Shown: piece by piece, positions 1 through 9,854 of the stretch | Layout of the letters: every line of letters begins with the position of its first letter | Numbering within the stretch: position 1 is the stretch's first letter | From: Tateyamaria sp. syn59 | GTDB taxonomy: Bacteria > Pseudomonadota > Alphaproteobacteria > Rhodobacterales > Rhodobacteraceae | Reading direction: 5' to 3' | DNA length: 64,000 bases | Assembly (NCBI RefSeq): GCF_007995245.1 | Contig: NZ_VCBA01000004.1 | Location: 1 to 64,000 of the forward strand | The notes under the pieces: model-generated | Told to the model about the DNA's origin: nothing | The model's input: the letters and a program-made list of their open reading frames with translations, nothing else | Database searches by the model: none | Program-made: the position numbers and the translations under genes

Positions 1-925
1 TGGAGTGCAGGAACAAGCCGTTGTCGTATGCGACGGCTCCGTTCGACCCGGAACCGGCCACGTAGGTGTATCGCGTCTCGGTCGCGCTGTCGCCGGGTTC
101 GTAAACGTCGCTCAGATACTCCGCTATGGCGTCGTCCACCGTGTAGACGCGGCACCACGCACCGATGAGGCCGAACTTCTCGCGCGGGTCCTCCATCTTC
201 CGGTTCGGGTCCTGGACGGCGCGGGCCTTTTCCTCGCTCTGGTAGGGGAGTTGTGCGAAGTCGTCCCAGTTGGGGCACTCGGTCAGGAACTCGTCTCGAT
301 CCAGCACCTCGCCGTCGTTGCGGCGCAACCAATACTCCTGATCCTTCGAGATCGAAGGTTTGAACATGGTCTGCGTGTATCGGAACGACACCAGGTCGGG
401 GATCTCGATGGCTTCTTCTGGATCGTCTGCCAGTTGCAGGGCCAAGAAGCGGGCAATTGCGTTGAACTGCACCTCGTCCATCCGGCCTTGTACCGGGAAG
501 ATCATGCGCACGCGCGGCTTCTCCGGGCAGTGCTTCCGACTCGTGTGCATCAACCACGCGTACTTGTTGATCGCCGCGTTGTGGATGATGTTGTCCAACT
601 GTTCCGGTGTCACCGTGTCGATGTCATAAACGATCATAGTGCGGCCCAGATTGTGGGTCGCTTTGCGTCTGCCTTCCTTGAATAGCGCGGCCAGCCAGTT
701 GCCCGGTGCGCGCTTCTTCTCAAGGGTCTCATCGTCGTTCAACTTGAGATACTGTGCATATGTGCATTCGGTATCCACGAGGATGTTCTCGCGCTCGAAG
801 CGCTCATAGAATCGGTCCCATGTCGTGCACTTGGTCTTCACCTTGCCTAGGCCGGTTCCGACCCCATCGCTGTATTTGACGACATATTCTTCAAGCCCCA
901 CTGGGGCTGCGGTGTGCTCTGTCAT
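1..925 (-). CDS. VapE-like / plasmid-phage primase-type protein, N-terminal part (cut by window edge)
   Basis: Open leftward frame of about 308 codons from the ATG at 923-925, preceded by GAGG, running off the left end of the window with no stop. The product has the character of the N-terminal half of virulence-associated E (VapE)/P4-type primase proteins: a segment around VRMIFPV, then GLIGAWCRVY, and a late segment RYTYVAGSGSNGAVAYDNG. In that family this region precedes a P-loop helicase domain that would lie beyond the window. These proteins act in replication of satellite phages and mobile islands. With the unknown gene behind it, it marks an accessory element beside the T6SS locus. The family call rests on overall resemblance, because the catalytic core is not visible. 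Confidence 0.6.
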   Translation of the reverse strand, partial: MTEHTAAPVGLEEYVVKYSDGVGTGLGKVKTKCTTWDRFYERFERENILVDTECTYAQYLKLNDDETLEKKRAPGNWLAALFKEGRRKATHNLGRTMIVYDIDTVTPEQLDNIIHNAAINKYAWLMHTSRKHCPEKPRVRMIFPVQGRMDEVQFNAIARFLALQLADDPEEAIEIPDLVSFRYTQTMFKPSISKDQEYWLRRNDGEVLDRDEFLTECPNWDDFAQLPYQSEEKARAVQDPNRKMEDPREKFGLIGAWCRVYTVDDAIAEYLSDVYEPGDSATETRYTYVAGSGSNGAVAYDNGLFLHS

Positions 926-1014
926 GTTGGCCTCAAAGAAACAATTGAGCTTCCGAACTTGGGAGACAATTGACCGAGGCGCATCTCCAAAAAAAAGAAA
1001 TTTTTGGGAGACGT

Positions 1015-1662
1015 TTACAGCCAGTCAGTTTCGTCGTCGTCAAAGGCTGCTACAACTTCAAGCCCAAAATAGTCGGCCATTTGTCGTCGCTTTTTCTTGT
1101 TTGACCAGAGTTTACCGACGGCTAGGGAGTTCATTTCCGGCATGTTGCACCGTAGTGCAGCTTCGGCGACGATTTCGCAGGCTGCGGTTCCAGTGTCGCG
1201 ACGTTTTGATAAATCCTCTGTCGGCACAGCGCTGCGCGTTGGTTTTATCTCGTATGCCCTCAGCACTGCGCGCATGGCCATTAGAACAATGATATCACGA
1301 TCCCACTTTTCAGGCCGACCAACGGGTTTTGCGGGTGGCTCTATTTCAACAGAAAGAACCTCATAAACCAGGTCTTTCAGTTGAGTAGGCCAATCAACGT
1401 TTGCTTCATGCCTCAACCTCGCAACCTCCAAGGCGAGGCGATATACGCCCCTTTCTCTTCTCGCGCGCGCGCACAGTTCACCAATTGATTCCGGGTTGAG
1501 CTTTGGATAGCTCCCGTCTTTGCCCGATAGATCGATGCCGAACTCGTTCATGGCATTCACATAGTTTTGACCATATGAAAGGTGAGAATCCTGCTGAAGC
1601 CTCCTGATTTCGTCATATGCAAGCTGAATTGCCTGCTCCCGTTCGGTGGAGCTGAGTTTCAT
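1015..1662 (-). CDS. hypothetical protein of accessory island
   Basis: 215-residue product not recognised as any family. It starts MKLSSTEREQA; the ATG at 1662 is preceded by AAGGTGA at about 11 nt. An in-frame GTG at 1725 would add 21 residues but has no ribosome site. The protein is charged and mostly helical in appearance, with a basic KKKRRQ patch near residue 185-190 and an acidic C-terminus (FDDDETDWL). It lies 90 bp upstream of the primase-type gene on the same strand, so the two probably belong to one mobile-element module. Base composition looks less GC-rich than the T6SS genes. A regulatory or replication-accessory role is possible but nothing in the sequence shows it. Confidence 0.55.
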   Translation of the reverse strand: MKLSSTEREQAIQLAYDEIRRLQQDSHLSYGQNYVNAMNEFGIDLSGKDGSYPKLNPESIGELCARARRERGVYRLALEVARLRHEANVDWPTQLKDLVYEVLSVEIEPPAKPVGRPEKWDRDIIVLMAMRAVLRAYEIKPTRSAVPTEDLSKRRDTGTAACEIVAEAALRCNMPEMNSLAVGKLWSNKKKRRQMADYFGLEVVAAFDDDETDWL

Positions 1663-2130
1663 TGATACCGTCTTCACCTTCCGTTCGAGCAACGCACTGC
1701 CATTGCAATACAAAGGCCGTGACACCTTAGCGCATTCACGAGGGGTACCTTGCTTGGAACCGCTACCAGCGCAATGAGTGATCGTGCGGCGCTAATTTAC
1801 CCAACGAGGGCCCTGTTGGCTATCGATCCATCTGTTGGTACGGTTGTTGGTAAAACGATGCAGTTTTCTCTCAAAATTCTGTATTTGCAAAATAAATTAT
1901 TCCGGTACTCGCCTCCAATTTATGAACTATCGTGTATGGTTTTGTTGGCTCGTCACGGAACTATGTTGCTTAGAACCTGCTCCTACCCTTTGTGGGTTGA
2001 ACTTGCGATATCCGCGCACCAGCAGCTTTCACGTAGAAGACCGCCACTCTTCCTAAAAAGTCCCACAACAACCCCGGCAGCACTCCTGAGTTAAGCAACT
2101 GCAAAAAACTACTGCAAGTCCACCAGTCGC
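1663..2130. other. non-coding boundary between accessory island and T6SS operon
   Basis: About 470 bp (405 bp if the upstream gene starts at 1725) without a convincing gene. Open frames here lack ribosome sites and resemble no protein. The sequence is AT-richer than its surroundings, especially 1850-1960. No tRNA, integrase fragment, clear terminator or duplicated attachment sequence is visible. It separates the primase-type element from the 3' end of tagF. Confidence 0.5.
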
Positions 2131-3522
2131 TCAAACAACGCCACCACGTGGTTGAAGCGAAACACAAAGAGCGCTCGCGTCGAGCGACGCTCCGGCAATA
2201 AGCGCGTCTTGGGTCAGTTCTGCCACAGCAGCGCGGGGCGTCTGCGCGTCACCAAGCGTGCCGGCAATATCTTCTTGGCTTAACGCAGTCGTCACCCCCG
2301 GAGACGCCAGCAGGAAAACGTCCCGCGGTTCCACTTGCCCAATCGCAATGGACGGAGTCGCGGTTTGGCCTGCGCCAAGCGCTTGCGTGACGACCCCGCG
2401 CAAGCGTGTGTCGATATGTGGACGGTTCAGCGCATAAAGCGTGCCCTGCCGAAACAGAAAAGCGCTGCAATGCCCCACCCAAAGCACCGCGTAACGTCGC
2501 GCTTGCACGAGCAGGACAACCGCTGCGGCGGCCACGGGGTCCTCGGTGGTTGTCGCCATGGCGCGGCGCGCCGCAAGGCGGGTGTTGGCCGACCCGAACT
2601 TTCCCTTCGCGACAGAGATCAAATCACTCATGGAAAATGGATCGGCAATGTCTTCGAAAACAGGCACTAGACCCTTGATCTGCGACGCCAACGACGGCGC
2701 CGCGCCAATGCCGCTGAGCAAAGAAAATGCCTGCGCGTCTTTGTTGACAGCAACCGTTTCCGTCAATGCGGCACTGCGTGCGCCGCGGAGGCACGCGCTT
2801 GCGTGATCAGCTGTCAGCAGTTGGACTGCTGCGCCCCGTTGTGCACGTACTGGTGTTTCGTTGTTCGTTTCTGTCAACTGCAATTGCGCCTGCGGCTCGG
2901 GCACATCTGCGGCGGCATCTGGCGGCCCCATGAACATGGCTGCAAAGTCTTGGGGTGCGGGCAAGGCGCGGGTCAAATGCGCGCGCGCACCATCCGTTCC
3001 AGTCCACCAATAGGCTGTGGGCGCATCGCCATCGGCATCATCCGGTGCCGCGAGGTTGGGCAAGGGGCCAAAGGGCAAGGCATCGACATCATGCGCGAGG
3101 CTGCCCGGAAGGTCGGAGGCCTGCAAACACGACATCACCAACGCCTCGGCTGCGTCAAAAAACAAAGGATCCTCTGTCAGCGCCATGGGATCGCGCCGTC
3201 CCAGGTCTGGCCGGGCCGCGGCCACGACAAGCGGGAAGTACCTACCGACGCGGTCAACCGAAGGCATCATGACGCCCGCGACGGGCTCGGACCCGTGGAT
3301 CCCCGCCTCCAGCACAAATCGCCAGACCGGCGTGACCAGAAAGGCATCTAGCCAATTCCGGCCAAGTTTCATCTGGCTTTCGCGCATGGCCGCGCGCAGC
3401 CAGTTGTCGAAAGCCGTCTCGATATCACGCGGCAGGCCCGCGCTTACGAAATCACCAGCCTGCGGTATCTTGCCAAAAAACCCGCGCCAGCCTGTACGGA
3501 CGGGATCCGGGGCAATCGACAT
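2131..3522 (-). CDS. tagF: TagF fused to a degenerate PP2C-like (PppA) domain
   Basis: Last gene of the leftward T6SS operon, 463 aa, 3 nt after tssM. Residues about 10-200 form a TagF/ImpM domain (GWRGFFGKIPQAGDF, then SVDRVGRYFPL), known in other systems as a post-translational repressor that acts through Fha. Residues about 240-455 align with PP2C phosphatases, and a TagF-PppA fusion of this kind is known from Agrobacterium. The metal-binding aspartates are missing. The expected DGMGG is SGIGA (270-274), the expected GD before SRAYL is GH (350-351) and the expected SDG is SPG (407-409). The C-terminal half is therefore probably a catalytically dead phosphatase fold kept as a binding module. 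Confidence 0.87.
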   Translation of the reverse strand: MSIAPDPVRTGWRGFFGKIPQAGDFVSAGLPRDIETAFDNWLRAAMRESQMKLGRNWLDAFLVTPVWRFVLEAGIHGSEPVAGVMMPSVDRVGRYFPLVVAAARPDLGRRDPMALTEDPLFFDAAEALVMSCLQASDLPGSLAHDVDALPFGPLPNLAAPDDADGDAPTAYWWTGTDGARAHLTRALPAPQDFAAMFMGPPDAAADVPEPQAQLQLTETNNETPVRAQRGAAVQLLTADHASACLRGARSAALTETVAVNKDAQAFSLLSGIGAAPSLASQIKGLVPVFEDIADPFSMSDLISVAKGKFGSANTRLAARRAMATTTEDPVAAAAVVLLVQARRYAVLWVGHCSAFLFRQGTLYALNRPHIDTRLRGVVTQALGAGQTATPSIAIGQVEPRDVFLLASPGVTTALSQEDIAGTLGDAQTPRAAVAELTQDALIAGASLDASALCVSLQPRGGVV

Positions 3523-3525
3523 GCT

Positions 3526-6500
3526 TCAAAAGCCCTCCGGGCATCGAAAAGAGGAAAGCGCGGGCAACATGAACGGGTTGTTCACGCTACCCGACGTGAT
3601 GCGGAACGTTACAGGCCGCTGATCCACCACAAAGGTCGCGTCGAACCTGTTGTCGTCTCTCGGCGTTGTCCGGGCCATGTCCAAAAGGCGGAACGGCGCC
3701 CAGGTGCCTGTTGCAGTCGGTGCTGTCGTCCTGTCCCCCGGCAGAAGCATCACGCTTGCAATGTCACCACCCTTTTCCGGCGGCCATACCAGCCGCGTGC
3801 CGTCCGACAGGTTTTGGCGGAACGCGGCGCGCGCGCTTCCGACAAAGAAAAGGGCCACGTTGGCATCGTTCGCGATGTCAATCAGGTCGACAGACAATTC
3901 GACCCGCGGCTCTGCGATCCCGTTGGGAAAGAACGCGTTTCGAATTGCCGCCGCGCGCTGGAATTGCTGCAATGCTCCGGCAGTGTCAGTTGGCCCGGCC
4001 AGACCGCCGCTGAACGTCCAGGGATCGGTCGTCGTGTCCACGATCTGAGCGAGATGTTCGTCGAAGAACGTCTTGAAAAGCCCGGTCGGTCCAAACATGG
4101 CAATAAAATCGCTGCGCGTGACTTCTGCGGAGGCCGCTGCACTGAAAGGGTAACGGTCGCTGACGGCACGGCGGCACGCCGCTGCCCTTTCCGCGCGCCA
4201 CTGACGGTTGGCTGCTGCACGGGCCTGCCCGACGGAGGCTTCGGCAACGCGCGACGCGATGGTCACGACCCATGTGTCAGCGGGCGCATCCAGTTGCCTG
4301 CCTGCGGCCATGAGCGATTGTGCCGCGTCCCGCAAACCACTTTCAGACGCCAGCGCCGTGGCTGCGGCGGGATCCGGCATATCCAGACGATTGAGTTGTT
4401 GAAAAACCTCGTCATAAAGCGGCGTGAGCGCCGAAAGCGCATCGACCTCATTTCCGGCCTCGTCCGTTGCGCTTTCGAGTGAGCGGCGCAGCGGACCAAA
4501 CGGGTCTGGTGCGGCTATGGGGTCAAAGGGCAATTCCGCCAAGTTTACCCCGGCTCCGCTGGCAGCACCGGTCAGGTTCGTCTGCACAACGATGTCCCGC
4601 ACCATACGTCCCAGAGGATCTGAGGCCGATGCGAGCGCCGACATCATGTCTGCGGCGTCCCCGAGGCTATTGGTTTCTGCCACGGTGGTGTTTGCGATGG
4701 CTTCACGCCAGCGCCGTTCGAACTCGCTGTAATAAAGCGCGATCGCATCCAGCGCGATGTCCGTGGGATCGGCGCGCGTCGCCGCACCGGGCCCACGCAC
4801 CCAGTCTTCGCTCGCTGCGACTTCGGACAGATAACCAAGCTGCGGGATGACGACCTCGCGATATCCCGCTCGCGTATACAGGCCGTCAACGCGTACGCCC
4901 GTGATGGCACTCGTAAATACGTCACCGGATTGCGGTCCGGCCACACTTGCCGCGCGCCAATCAGTCAGGCCACGCGTCGCTTCACGCACGGAAAGTAGGT
5001 CAATCACCCGACGCGCCGGGCTGCGCTCTGCCACGGTCTCACGCACGTCGGCGACCAGATGATCGTCTATCTCGAGGACGGGCAGCGTTCCCTTATCCAG
5101 CATCGCTGTGATGTGATCCTGAAGTGCCACACGCGTCGATTCACGTCCGGCACCGGAATACAGCTCTGCAAAGATGCGCTCCGATTGTGCGAGCAGACCA
5201 TCGCGATCAATCGGGCCAAGACCTGCCAGTGACAAATAGTGTTTAAGCGTCTCGAAAGCGCGCGCTTCGGATGTCTCGGGGTCTTTCAAGATGTTTTGCA
5301 AGGCAACCATGTAGCGGGGCAGCAGATAAGCCCCCAGCGCGCGTGAATAGGCGGTGGAATGTCCCCGTTCGATGCGTGGGCGCCGGTCCATACCCAACCC
5401 GGCGCGCTGCAGAGGCAACGGACCGACCTCAACTGTGTCAAAGGCATCTGGACTGCCCGCGAGACGTTCAAGGGCCGGCAGGATACGCAGAAAATCCTGG
5501 TCCTCCACCTCGCGCACGGGGATGGCGTTGGTCAGGGTTTCGTACTCCGCAAGGCGCGTGTCGATGGATGCCAAGGCTTGTCTGTTGGCCATGTACCCCA
5601 AGGTCCAGCTGGCAAGGAAGAAAGCGCCGATCAGGGCGGCAACCGCGGCACCGACCGTCGTTGCAATCCTTTGGCGCCGTCCCACACGTTCATCTCGGGA
5701 CACCAGCGCAGCCTCACCCAGAATCACGTCGCGGAACAGTCGCTCGACGAAATAGGTGCGGTTCATGGACGAAGCGGTGCGGGGAACGCCCGGGACCGAT
5801 GCCGCCTGCATGGCTCGCTCCTGAGTGGCCGACCCGAAGTAGATGCCGCGCAACAGCGGTTCGGATACGGCGCCGGTGCCCGAAGACAACTCTTCAATGA
5901 TTTCGCGCAGGGCATCGTGCAAGGCCGCCACCTGTGCTGGAAAGCGAAAAATCCGCCCACGCTCTGCAATGTCGGTCTCTTGCTGCAGCCGTTCGATCAG
6001 CATCGCGTTCAAGCGGGCAAGCAAGCTGTGAAACTCGCGCGAGAAGACGTCCGCGAGGTTGCCGTTGGCGGATGCCCCGCGCGTTTCCTCCGCCTCTCCA
6101 TAGGGAAAGGTGATGCCCCAGACCTGCCGCCGCCCTTCTTGCCCGAGGGCATCAAAGAAACGGCCAAACCCGGTGAGACGGTCCGCTTTTGTCAGCACGA
6201 CATAGACCGGCACGCGGGCCCCCAGCGCCTCTTCCATCTCGGTCAGGCGCTGACGGATGGCACGGATGTCGCGCAGGCGCTCTTCGGGATCCTGTGCCAG
6301 AAGGTCGGTCAACGACAGCGTCAGGATCGCGCCGTTGATCGGTTGACGGCGGCGAGTCTTTCGCAGCATTCCAAGAAAACCAAGAAAGCCCTCGCGATCA
6401 CGGGCGCGCCCCGTCTCCTGCGTGGTATAGCGACCAGCGGTGTCGATCAGCACAGCCCGGTCCGTAAACCACCAATTGCAATTGCGCGTGCCGCCGACGC

Positions 6501-7017
6501 CTTTGACAGGATCGGCACCCTCGGCATCACCAAGGGGAAACTTCAGGCCCGAATGTGTCAGCAAGGTCGTCTTGCCAGCACCAGGGGCACCCATCATCAG
6601 GTACCACGGGTATTCGTAGGCTGCGCCAAATCGCCGTTTTGCCAGCCTGCGCATGGTTTTCAGCGCTGTGCGCAATCGATCTCGGAGGGCGGCGATTTCT
6701 TCGCGCGTCTCACCCGCCTCGATCTCTTCGGGACTTTCCGCAATCGCGTCATCTTCGGCCCGCGCCCGACGGCGCTGGCGCAACCAGGTAACTGCGGCAT
6801 AGATCAGCCAAATGCCAACAACAACAGCGATGGCGATCAGACGCGGACGGAGCGGCGCCAGTGGATATCCGCCTCCGTATGGCAGTCGCGGCCCAAACAT
6901 CCAGATGATGGCGCAGATGGCACCGACCCAGACCAAAGAGACGAAACGCGGCCCAAGAACAGAGACATAGGACGAGATATTGGACCGGAGCGAGGTCCAC
7001 ATGCCAAGCGGGTTCAT
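3526..7017 (-). CDS. tssM: type VI secretion inner-membrane protein TssM (IcmF)
   Basis: 1163 aa, the usual length for TssM. It is the large subunit of the T6SS trans-envelope complex, anchored in the inner membrane with a long periplasmic part. Two membrane segments lie at about 25-40 and 58-78, followed by a cytoplasmic NTPase domain with Walker A GAPGAGKT (143-150), Walker B in AVLIDTAGRY and a guanine-type VLTKADRL. A third membrane segment near 450-475 leads into the IcmF-related periplasmic region. The start overlaps the tssL stop by 4 nt (ATGA). TssJ, the usual outer-membrane lipoprotein partner, is not in the window. Confidence 0.96.
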   Translation of the reverse strand: MNPLGMWTSLRSNISSYVSVLGPRFVSLVWVGAICAIIWMFGPRLPYGGGYPLAPLRPRLIAIAVVVGIWLIYAAVTWLRQRRRARAEDDAIAESPEEIEAGETREEIAALRDRLRTALKTMRRLAKRRFGAAYEYPWYLMMGAPGAGKTTLLTHSGLKFPLGDAEGADPVKGVGGTRNCNWWFTDRAVLIDTAGRYTTQETGRARDREGFLGFLGMLRKTRRRQPINGAILTLSLTDLLAQDPEERLRDIRAIRQRLTEMEEALGARVPVYVVLTKADRLTGFGRFFDALGQEGRRQVWGITFPYGEAEETRGASANGNLADVFSREFHSLLARLNAMLIERLQQETDIAERGRIFRFPAQVAALHDALREIIEELSSGTGAVSEPLLRGIYFGSATQERAMQAASVPGVPRTASSMNRTYFVERLFRDVILGEAALVSRDERVGRRQRIATTVGAAVAALIGAFFLASWTLGYMANRQALASIDTRLAEYETLTNAIPVREVEDQDFLRILPALERLAGSPDAFDTVEVGPLPLQRAGLGMDRRPRIERGHSTAYSRALGAYLLPRYMVALQNILKDPETSEARAFETLKHYLSLAGLGPIDRDGLLAQSERIFAELYSGAGRESTRVALQDHITAMLDKGTLPVLEIDDHLVADVRETVAERSPARRVIDLLSVREATRGLTDWRAASVAGPQSGDVFTSAITGVRVDGLYTRAGYREVVIPQLGYLSEVAASEDWVRGPGAATRADPTDIALDAIALYYSEFERRWREAIANTTVAETNSLGDAADMMSALASASDPLGRMVRDIVVQTNLTGAASGAGVNLAELPFDPIAAPDPFGPLRRSLESATDEAGNEVDALSALTPLYDEVFQQLNRLDMPDPAAATALASESGLRDAAQSLMAAGRQLDAPADTWVVTIASRVAEASVGQARAAANRQWRAERAAACRRAVSDRYPFSAAASAEVTRSDFIAMFGPTGLFKTFFDEHLAQIVDTTTDPWTFSGGLAGPTDTAGALQQFQRAAAIRNAFFPNGIAEPRVELSVDLIDIANDANVALFFVGSARAAFRQNLSDGTRLVWPPEKGGDIASVMLLPGDRTTAPTATGTWAPFRLLDMARTTPRDDNRFDATFVVDQRPVTFRITSGSVNNPFMLPALSSFRCPEGF

Positions 7018-8510
7018 TGCAATGCCTCCTCTGGCGCGGTCAGGCTGTCAGGGTCCGGCAATCCTTCGGTCAAGAGACTGTCCGGAACCCGTGCACCGGG
7101 CTCAAGCACTAGGATTTCGGTACGTCGGTTCGCCTCCCGCCCGGCCTCGGTCTCGTTCGTGGCGATGGGACGATCGGGCCCAAGACCATCAATGCTGATG
7201 CGCTGCTCTTCGACATACGGCAGCAGCAGATCGCGCACGGCGCTCGCCCTTGCTTGACTAAGGAAATAATTGTTTGGAAACGGTGCTGCCCTGATACCCA
7301 CATTGTCCGTATGACCCAGCACGGTCACATCGAATGTCTCGGCAGCGAGCGCTTGGCCGATCCGGTCAAAGACGTCCAGAAACGCGTCTTCGATGGTTGC
7401 ACTGCCGGACCCAAAGGCGCCGTTGTTGGCAATACGGACAAGAACAGCATCCTCGGCACGCAAGAGGCGCACAAGCCCCTCGTCCACCTCGGGCTGCAGA
7501 AAGGCGACAAACTCTTCGATAGGCGGTGTCTGAGGCACGCTTTCCGGAACTGGCGCTGGGACAATGACCGGTTCCGGTGCTGGCTCCGGCTCCGGCGCCG
7601 GAGGCTCAGGCAAAAACAAAGAGGGCGGACCGTCGGGCGGCAAGACCGAAAGCCGCTCCAATGTGTCGTCGGCTGCACGGTTAAGAAGAGATGTGTAAAC
7701 GATAAACACAATAAGGAGCGCCAGCACCCCTGCCCCACACAGGAGCCAGAGCAAAAGCCCCGCGCGTATGGGGCTATGTGCCGCCTCCTCGCCGCGCCAT
7801 TGCGGCGACAGATCACGCTCGACGATATCGAACTGTGTGCGCAGGGTACGGAAGAGGTTCTCACGCACCAGGGCCAACTCTGCCAACCCGCGCGAGGACA
7901 CACGGGCGCGCCCCTCAAAGCCAAGCGACAAGCACAGGTAGATCAGCAGAAGAAGATCGCGGTTGTTGCGTGGGGTCTGTTGGAAATGGTCAAGCAGGGC
8001 AAACACCTTATCCCCGCCCAACACATCGTGGTGAAAGGTTGAAACCAGCCCTTCAACGGCCCATTCACTGCCCCAGTCGGTGTTTCGGATCACGTCGTCC
8101 AGTGTTGCGCATACGACGTAGTGCGCCGCCCTTGCCTGATCCGGTAGTGTGCCTGCTGCGGCCAGCGCAGCCTCGTACCGGCGCGCGGCTGCAGTCAACT
8201 CTCTGCGGAGTTCGGCGATCGCGGGCGGATTTTGGCCTGCACGCAGCGCATGCGCGAGATTCAGGAGCGGTGCCGCTTTTGCGACCATCTCTGGCAAATC
8301 GCCGCCCGTGAAACGAAAGCCATCCAGAATGTCGCCGACGGAAAGCTCGGCCTCAGGCGCTGGTGGATCGACATCTACGGCCTGTGGCGCTGGTTCTGCC
8401 GGAGGACGTACACCGCCCGGCGTGGGCAATACGATACGTGGCGCCTCGTCATCTTGGTCCGGCAGACGACGCGCAGCCTGATCTTTGTTTTTTCGGGCTT
8501 CGTTCGTCAC
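7014..8510 (-). CDS. tssL: T6SS protein TssL (DotU) with C-terminal OmpA peptidoglycan-binding domain
   Basis: 498 aa from a GTG at 8510 that overlaps the tssK stop as GTGA; a GTG at 8525 would add five residues. A proline/acid-rich N-terminus precedes the DotU domain (about residues 60-235, with RAAHYVVCATLDD and WGSEW). One membrane helix follows at about 250-275, then a Pro-Glu-rich linker, then an OmpA-like domain from about 370 (VLGHTDNVG, LSQARA, NRRTEIL). The OmpA part should anchor the TssLM complex to the cell wall, which may matter because no separate TagL or TssJ is present here. Confidence 0.95.
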   Translation of the reverse strand: MTNEARKNKDQAARRLPDQDDEAPRIVLPTPGGVRPPAEPAPQAVDVDPPAPEAELSVGDILDGFRFTGGDLPEMVAKAAPLLNLAHALRAGQNPPAIAELRRELTAAARRYEAALAAAGTLPDQARAAHYVVCATLDDVIRNTDWGSEWAVEGLVSTFHHDVLGGDKVFALLDHFQQTPRNNRDLLLLIYLCLSLGFEGRARVSSRGLAELALVRENLFRTLRTQFDIVERDLSPQWRGEEAAHSPIRAGLLLWLLCGAGVLALLIVFIVYTSLLNRAADDTLERLSVLPPDGPPSLFLPEPPAPEPEPAPEPVIVPAPVPESVPQTPPIEEFVAFLQPEVDEGLVRLLRAEDAVLVRIANNGAFGSGSATIEDAFLDVFDRIGQALAAETFDVTVLGHTDNVGIRAAPFPNNYFLSQARASAVRDLLLPYVEEQRISIDGLGPDRPIATNETEAGREANRRTEILVLEPGARVPDSLLTEGLPDPDSLTAPEEALQ

Positions 8511-9838
8511 CCTCTGATACCCCACAATTCAAGATCAATACCTGGAATGTCCGCCGCAAGATGGATGGCAAGCGCCCCCCCTTCTGTTGCGGCAGCCCAA
8601 AGATCGTCGGACGTTTCAAGCTCGAAATAGACGGATCCGGCGCGGAACGGCAGCTGCCGGGGCGCAACCGGAGAGGGGCGGATCGGGATGCCTGGAAGGG
8701 CGACGTTCACCAGTTCGCTGATGCGCTCCACCGGGCCGATCTTGATCTGGTTGGGCAAGGTGCGCCGCAGTTGCTCCACCGGCAATTCCGACCGCGCCGC
8801 GAGCACCATCGCCGCATCGGATTTCAGCCCTGCATCTGCCAGCATACCCACCCGTACGCCGTGGCGGCGCATTTCCAGCGGAATGGGTGTCGCCGATTGG
8901 TCCAGAACGGCGGACAGAGCCCGCCGCAACTCGTCCATCACAGGAGCGAACGTTGTTTCGGGGTCCATGTGTCCATAGGGTGGCAACTCGGGCGCGAGGC
9001 TGTCAGCCGCCGTAAACGTCGCCAGCTCCCCGGCCAGACCAACCAGTGTCGCGAACACCCGTTCCGGATGGATCTGACCAGCCTGCGCGTCGAGATGTGC
9101 CAGATGCGGCGTCGCCCGGTTCAGAGTTTGCAGCATCATGTAGTCGCCGATTTCCGCAGCCCCCCGGATCGACGGATCGCCAATTCGGCGGGCGATTGCA
9201 GCCGACCGGTGCCGTAGAAGGCCCACCAACTCGGTCAGATACCCTTTTAAACGTGGCATTGCGCCAACCTGAATGGTCGGCGGGATCATCGTTTCGTCCA
9301 AAATGACAGAGAGGTCGGCGCCCGTCTCGATCACACGCGCGACAGGCAGGCATTCAAAGCCTTCACGCTCGTCACTGTCGGTCTTGAGGGACAACTCCAG
9401 CCTGCCCACCTCAATCGCGGCAGTAAAGGACGTGTCCGCATTTGCATCCTCAGCCTCGTATTCGACACGCTTGTGTCGGGCCGCCCCATCCCCGACCGGG
9501 CCATACTCATCCTGCCCGGCCTTCGCCATACGTACCGCCAGATAGACGGTTGTAGAGCCCGACCCCTCGGCCAGCTGAACGGGCGCAGGCAGATCGGCGA
9601 TGTCCGGCGCGGATACAGGCGTGCCATCTGGCAAAACGCACGACAGCGTCGACAAAGCCACGCGCCCCACACCAAGCGCCGAGCGGTCAATTTCCAAACG
9701 GGTAAAACCCCACGAATATGGGCTCATCGCCGCCGTACGGTCGCGCAGCATACGCTCGGTCCATCGGTCAGCCTGCTGAAAATGCTGTACCTTGAGGAAC
9801 ATGCCCTCGGTCCAGGCGACACGGTTGTCAGTCTTCAC
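8507..9838 (-). CDS. tssK: T6SS baseplate protein TssK
   Basis: 443 aa baseplate subunit that links the baseplate to TssL and TssM. The start is set at a GTG (9838) preceded by AGGAGA at 9 nt. It gives the family N-terminus with WTEGMFLKVQHFQQ and QADRW, where most TssK have WxEGxFLxPQHFQQ. A longer frame from 9955 would add about 39 basic residues unlike any TssK and would overlap tagH. The C-terminus ends in DLELWGIRG, and its stop overlaps the tssL start. Confidence 0.94.
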   Translation of the reverse strand: MKTDNRVAWTEGMFLKVQHFQQADRWTERMLRDRTAAMSPYSWGFTRLEIDRSALGVGRVALSTLSCVLPDGTPVSAPDIADLPAPVQLAEGSGSTTVYLAVRMAKAGQDEYGPVGDGAARHKRVEYEAEDANADTSFTAAIEVGRLELSLKTDSDEREGFECLPVARVIETGADLSVILDETMIPPTIQVGAMPRLKGYLTELVGLLRHRSAAIARRIGDPSIRGAAEIGDYMMLQTLNRATPHLAHLDAQAGQIHPERVFATLVGLAGELATFTAADSLAPELPPYGHMDPETTFAPVMDELRRALSAVLDQSATPIPLEMRRHGVRVGMLADAGLKSDAAMVLAARSELPVEQLRRTLPNQIKIGPVERISELVNVALPGIPIRPSPVAPRQLPFRAGSVYFELETSDDLWAAATEGGALAIHLAADIPGIDLELWGIRG

Positions 9839-9854
9839 GAAACGTCTTCTCCTG

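Noticed and set aside
5-685. 226-codon + strand frame at the left edge
   Set aside because: Antisense to the primase-type gene, which has a ribosome site and family-like sequence.
1750-2094. 114-codon + strand frame in the gap before tagF
   Set aside because: No ribosome site, no protein-like composition and no family resemblance.
5359-7257. 632-codon open frame on the + strand opposite tssM
   Set aside because: Runs antisense to a complete, motif-rich tssM; product is low-complexity and lacks any domain. High GC in third positions creates such antisense frames.
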